Positions 38,305 through 40,901 of a stretch of DNA of 40,901 nucleotides are shown here, in pieces. This stretch comes from Paludibacteraceae bacterium (GTDB lineage: Bacteria > Bacteroidota > Bacteroidia > Bacteroidales > Paludibacteraceae): NCBI GenBank assembly GCA_017557345.1, contig JAFYZR010000056.1:1-40901 (forward strand). The letters run 5' to 3'. Numbering within the stretch: the stretch's first letter is position 1; every line of letters begins with the position of its first letter. The notes beneath the pieces were generated by a model. That model was not told the DNA's origin. It ran no database searches and worked only from the letters and a program-made list of their open reading frames with translations. Made by a program: the position numbers and the translations under genes.

Positions 38305-40095
38305 TTACCGGACAAATATCTTTTTTGTGAACCATTGCCCGTTGTAGAACGTTTTGATGAAATAGACGCCTATAGGTAAGTTGAAAGTGGAGAGTTGAGA
38401 GTTTAGAGAAGAAATATCTCCCTCATAGACAGTGAGTAACTTACCCGTTATATCCACGATATAATGAATGCCCTCGCCGTGAGGAATGGTCGGGTCCGCC
38501 TCCAAGTCTTTCTGGTCAAACGGATTCGGGATGAAGAGCTCCTCTACTTCTGAATCCTGAACACTGCCTTCTGACGGCTCACAAACAGGCATGTAACTGA
38601 ACTCCACAATCGTGCGAACGAGCATATCATTCAGGTGCTCCACTTTTAGACTGTCGGTCGTCGGTTTGAGATGCGCGTTCCCGATGCCTGAATCGTCTGT
38701 CAGGAAGAACGAGGTGCCGTTAGTAACCAGTGCCATGGCTCTCAGCAGGAATTCGCCACTCTCGGCTATACCGCTGCAAACGACCGGAACAATCCGCACA
38801 CCGAGTGCCGCTGCGTTAAGAATTTGCTCATGCAGAAGAGCAAGGGTTGCTGAATCCTGATGGCAAGGCGCATCTAAGATAAGGAACGCGATACGTGCAC
38901 GCGCGTCTTCATTCCACCCTGCACTGTTCAGCGCCGCCATCAATGCCTCCGGAACTGCCTCCGGATAATCGCCTCCGCCACTCGCATACTGCTTGTCGAT
39001 GAACGACTGAGTGACAGATATATCCTCCGTCAGACGGGAAAGACGCGTGATATATTCATCGCCATGATCACGGTAAACGACCGCACCCGTACGGATATTC
39101 AAGCCTCCCGTGGCATCTTTCGCACGCGCAATCACATCTTTCATCTCCGCTTGCAAATAGTGCAACTCATCCCCCATCGAGCCTGTAGCATCAAAGACGA
39201 ACATCACATCCACATCTTCCGACACATCGCACGGCTCATCGATAACGATGGTCTTTTCCGGCACACGCACCATGGTCTTTTCTTGCGTCGTGATCAGATT
39301 GCCCCATAGTTCCGCCTTGCCGGTGTTATCCGTCACAGTCTGGAAAAGCGTATTGTTACCATACATCAGGGAAACGGGATAATTGGCAACCGGGAAACCG
39401 TCTTTATTCATCACCTGCACGGTATAACGCTGGCGCGGCTCTATACGCCATTCTTGAATGAACTTCGCATGCGTTTCATCCAGCACGCGTGGCCAGAAAG
39501 ACCATTTGGCAAAATCGTTCACCTCGCCGGCTGTCAGCTTGCCGGCCGAGACATTATTGGTGCTCATCTTACCGCTTGCCGAAGAATAACCTATTTCCGT
39601 CATGAACACATCTTCTTCAACAGCCAGTCCGTCCTCGGCCGAGGTACTTGCATACGCGGCCTTATACACCGTACTGCGCGGCATTCCTGCCTCGGTTGCA
39701 CAATACAATACCTCCTTGTCATTTTTGCCGGGGCGAAGCGGTTTGCGTGTCAGTTCAACGATGAGCAAACCCTTGCCACTTTCAGCTTTCCACTTTCCAC
39801 TATCGACTTTCTTGGGCTCGAATCTATCATGCGAGAAACTGATCTGCTTCACGCCCTCCAATTGTTCCGGTTTCAGCACCACGCGCCCATCGAAAGAAGT
39901 GGTAAACGCTTGTTTGCCCACTTTCACTTGCACGTCCGCCAACAATGCCTGCGTGGTGTCCATAACGATGATGGTGAACAAGCCCTTTTCGCTGCTTTCC
40001 ACGCTCGACTTTTGACTTTCGACTTTCTTGTTGCAAGCCGTCGCAGCCCCTATACTCAAGAGCGCCACAAGAATAAGAGAGATGATTTTTTTCAT
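38305..40095 (-). CDS. VWA-domain lipoprotein with type IX-like C-terminal tail
   Basis: A 596-residue protein. Signal with lipobox-like end A-T-A-C21; a carboxypeptidase-like beta region (about 35-90: VQVKVGKQAFTTSFDGRVVL); a second beta region; then a von Willebrand A domain from about 297 with MIDAS D302-A-T-G-S306, TGAVVYRDHGDEY and FLILDAPCH. The last 45 residues (VDITGKLL, LPIGVYFIK, FTKKIFVR) match the T9SS type A sorting-domain pattern. Lipoprotein signal and T9SS tail together are unusual. Three 7-bp repeat tracts encode about residues 23-34, 95-107 and 562-574. Start 40095 (MKKIISL) chosen as a normal signal. Likely surface or periplasmic, ligand unknown. Confidence 0.85.
   Translation of the reverse strand: MKKIISLILVALLSIGAATACNKKVESQKSSVESSEKGLFTIIVMDTTQALLADVQVKVGKQAFTTSFDGRVVLKPEQLEGVKQISFSHDRFEPKKVDSGKWKAESGKGLLIVELTRKPLRPGKNDKEVLYCATEAGMPRSTVYKAAYASTSAEDGLAVEEDVFMTEIGYSSASGKMSTNNVSAGKLTAGEVNDFAKWSFWPRVLDETHAKFIQEWRIEPRQRYTVQVMNKDGFPVANYPVSLMYGNNTLFQTVTDNTGKAELWGNLITTQEKTMVRVPEKTIVIDEPCDVSEDVDVMFVFDATGSMGDELHYLQAEMKDVIARAKDATGGLNIRTGAVVYRDHGDEYITRLSRLTEDISVTQSFIDKQYASGGGDYPEAVPEALMAALNSAGWNEDARARIAFLILDAPCHQDSATLALLHEQILNAAALGVRIVPVVCSGIAESGEFLLRAMALVTNGTSFFLTDDSGIGNAHLKPTTDSLKVEHLNDMLVRTIVEFSYMPVCEPSEGSVQDSEVEELFIPNPFDQKDLEADPTIPHGEGIHYIVDITGKLLTVYEGDISSLNSQLSTFNLPIGVYFIKTFYNGQWFTKKIFVR
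38376..38410 (-). repeat. Heptamer tract in the VWA gene (third, in the sorting tail)
   Basis: Plus-strand units GTAAGTT, GAAAGTG, GAGAGTT, GAGAGTT, TAGAGAA. On the coding strand they encode about LNSQLSTFNL within the C-terminal tail. Confidence 0.85.
39777..39811 (-). repeat. Heptamer tract in the VWA gene (second)
   Basis: Plus-strand units CACTTTC, AGCTTTC, CACTTTC, CACTATC, GACTTTC. They encode about KVDSGKWKAESGKG. Confidence 0.88.
39994..40028 (-). repeat. Heptamer tract in the VWA gene (first, after the lipobox)
   Basis: Plus-strand units GCTTTCC, ACGCTCG, ACTTTTG, ACTTTCG, ACTTTCT. They encode about KVESQKSSVESSEKG directly after the lipid-anchor cysteine. Confidence 0.88.
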
Positions 40096-40160
40096 TGCTG
40101 TTCTGTTTTTTGACAAACTATCAACAAATAATATGCCAAAAAGTTCTCTTGGGCGAAAAG

Positions 40161-40187
40161 GAAGCCCCGAAGGGCTTCTTTTTCTTT
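40161..40187. terminator. Hairpin terminator after the 130-residue protein gene
   Basis: GAAGCCC (40161-40167), loop CGAA, GGGCTTC (40172-40178), then TTTTTCTTT on the plus strand and CTTTTC on the minus strand. It follows the minus-strand gene ending at 40220; the better T-tract faces the plus strand, so it may work in both directions. Confidence 0.8.
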
Positions 40188-40189
40188 CC

Positions 40190-40218
40190 CTAATCGCTAA
40201 TCACTAATTCGCTAATCG
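40190..40218. repeat. CTAATCG-type tandem heptamers
   Basis: CTAATCG, CTAATCA, CTAATTCG, CTAATCG in tandem, between the terminator and the stop codon at 40220. Same motif class as 15961-15998. Confidence 0.8.
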
Positions 40219-40219
40219 A

Positions 40220-40612
40220 TCAAGCCCGCGGGTGCGCTTGGTCGTAAGCTGCTGCGCATATGCTCCAGAGGTAAGCCTTGAAGGTCTTCTTGCCGTTAGG
40301 ATCGTCCTTCTGTGCGAGGAAGTTCTGCTTGTCGGTGTTGACATTCATCAGGTCCTCTTTGCGTGCTTTTACCGCTGCTGCTACAGCTGCGAAACGTGTT
40401 CGTGCCCATAACTCGTTGCTGTTCGGAGCAGTGGTTCGATCATAGGTCGTCGCTTTACGGATGTAAAGACGGGTGCAATTCGGGTTGGTCGTCGGTGCCT
40501 CGCGGTGTGTGCCGATCAGGTAATCACCGTGGTTGTGACCGTCAATCTTTTTCGGTTTTGCCAGGCTTCCTTTTACATACTGAATACCCGGTGCATAAGT
40601 TACTTGTGCCAT
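40220..40612 (-). CDS. Small basic protein of unknown function
   Basis: A 130-residue protein with no signal peptide or membrane segment. Its first part (GIQYVKGSLAKPKK, then HGDYLIGTHREAPTTNPNCTRLYIRK) is rich in Gly, Lys and Tyr; the second part (about 65-125) looks helical, with an Ala-rich stretch RFAAVAAAVKARKEDL. I do not recognise a named domain; a similar layout occurs in uncharacterised gut Bacteroidales proteins as far as I can recall. ATG 40612 (MAQVTYAPG) is the only ATG that fits; upstream codons run into structured GC-rich DNA. It is transcribed alone: a terminator follows it, and no standard promoter is evident upstream. A real gene by codon use and composition, but function open. 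Confidence 0.7.
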   Translation of the reverse strand: MAQVTYAPGIQYVKGSLAKPKKIDGHNHGDYLIGTHREAPTTNPNCTRLYIRKATTYDRTTAPNSNELWARTRFAAVAAAVKARKEDLMNVNTDKQNFLAQKDDPNGKKTFKAYLWSICAAAYDQAHPRA

Positions 40613-40620
40613 TCGCGTTC

Positions 40621-40746
40621 GGCAATCGGATCGCAAAGGTCGATACCGCTCCGCTAAATCGAAGGGGCGACCGATGCCTCCGCTCTCCCCACGGACTATC
40701 GCTACGCTAGCAGTCCGCGTGGACCCCCTATGCCGAGTGAGGGGGG
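40621..40746. other. GC-rich, hairpin-dense region upstream of the small protein gene
   Basis: This 126-bp stretch is clearly richer in GC than its AT-rich neighbours. It can form several stems: GGCAATCGG (40621) with CCGATGCC (40671); CCACGGACT (40689-40697) with AGTCCGCGTGG (40712-40722) around an inner GCTA-cgc-TAGC; and CCCCCT (40724-40729) with AGGGGG (40740-40745). It could be the 5' leader of the minus-strand gene or a dispersed hairpin element. I see no TAnnTTTG box in it. Confidence 0.6.
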
Positions 40747-40766
40747 ATAAAAGTTAATAATTTAGG

Positions 40767-40797
40767 TTGTATATTTAAAATATTTTTTGTATCTTTG
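40767..40797 (+). promoter_or_regulatory. Promoter reading out of the right edge
   Basis: TTG (40767-40769) and TATCTTTG (40790-40797), 20 bp apart. The transcript should start near 40804; no start codon of a convincing gene is reached before the window ends. Confidence 0.85.
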
Positions 40798-40803
40798 CAC
40801 CCG

Positions 40804-40901
40804 ATTTAACATCTAAGTATGGATTAAGGCCGAGTTTAGGATGGTTTTAAAACCGTAATTAACGTTCCGTCCCCATACTTTATACATCCAAAAACTGGAT
40901 A
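40804..40901 (+). ncRNA. Structured RNA leader, cut by the window end
   Basis: Downstream of the promoter, AAGTATGG (40815-40822) pairs with CCATACTT (40873-40880), enclosing GGATGG (40839-40844) with CCGTCC (40867-40872) or, alternatively, the palindrome GGTTTTAAAACC (40843-40854). A further small stem ATCCA / TGGAT lies at 40886-40900. The long closing stem and alternative inner pairings suggest a cis-regulatory leader (for example ribosomal-protein autoregulation) or a small RNA. The downstream gene is not in the window, so the class is unknown. Confidence 0.45.

Noticed and set aside
40096-40160. Promoter for the VWA gene
   Set aside because: TAnTTTG-like strings occur on the minus strand, but with one base too few in the box and wrong spacing from any TTG.

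Overview
The window looks like a chromosomal segment of a Bacteroidales bacterium (phylum Bacteroidota). This rests on repeated TTG / 20-bp / TAnnTTTG promoters, a type III glutamine synthetase, a class III fructose-1,6-bisphosphatase, a possible type IX secretion tail, many lipoproteins, and family matches throughout. I see no tRNA, rRNA, CRISPR array, transposase or prophage. Genes are dense: 31 coding regions, with only two gaps over 300 bp.

Layout. (1) Positions 12-5843, plus strand: a periplasmic HMA metal-binding protein, an outer-membrane porin, an imelysin lipoprotein, a di-haem DUF1111 lipoprotein and a very compact ResB-CcsA cytochrome c synthetase. This reads as a metal-handling and cytochrome module carrying its own haem-attachment enzyme. 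(2) 5840-13319, minus strand: gdhA, kbl, tdh, an M16 peptidase and era; gdhA, kbl and tdh connect glutamate, threonine and glycine metabolism. (3) 13470-17131, minus: ECF sigma factor, four-helix membrane protein and TonB-receptor-like beta-barrel protein. (4) 17542-20939, plus: two GH13 lipoproteins for alpha-glucan breakdown. (5) 20980-28021, minus: a seven-gene envelope and lipid run (small membrane protein, acyl-CoA synthetase, coaX, outer-membrane protein, TPR protein, lptC, fabG). (6) 28401-36298, plus: glnN-dapF-dapL, then glmS-ddh-secreted hydrolase, which together supply nitrogen, diaminopimelate and amino sugar for peptidoglycan. (7) 36304-40612, minus: fbp, a VWA lipoprotein with a type IX-like tail, and a 130-residue protein of unknown function behind a GC-rich structured leader. 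(8) At the right edge, a plus-strand promoter reads into a structured RNA leader that the window cuts off.

The most unusual features are not genes. Degenerate 7-bp tandem repeats occur between genes and inside at least two coding regions (three tracts in the VWA gene, two in ccsBA). A separate 11-bp-period repeat family fills several intergenic regions. In two places a promoter is nested in the terminator of the gene before it, so that the -33 box sits in the hairpin loop and the T-tract forms the promoter spacer. Nine promoters were placed by eye; all have exactly 20 bp between boxes and most share an extended TTGYRTAT -33 element.
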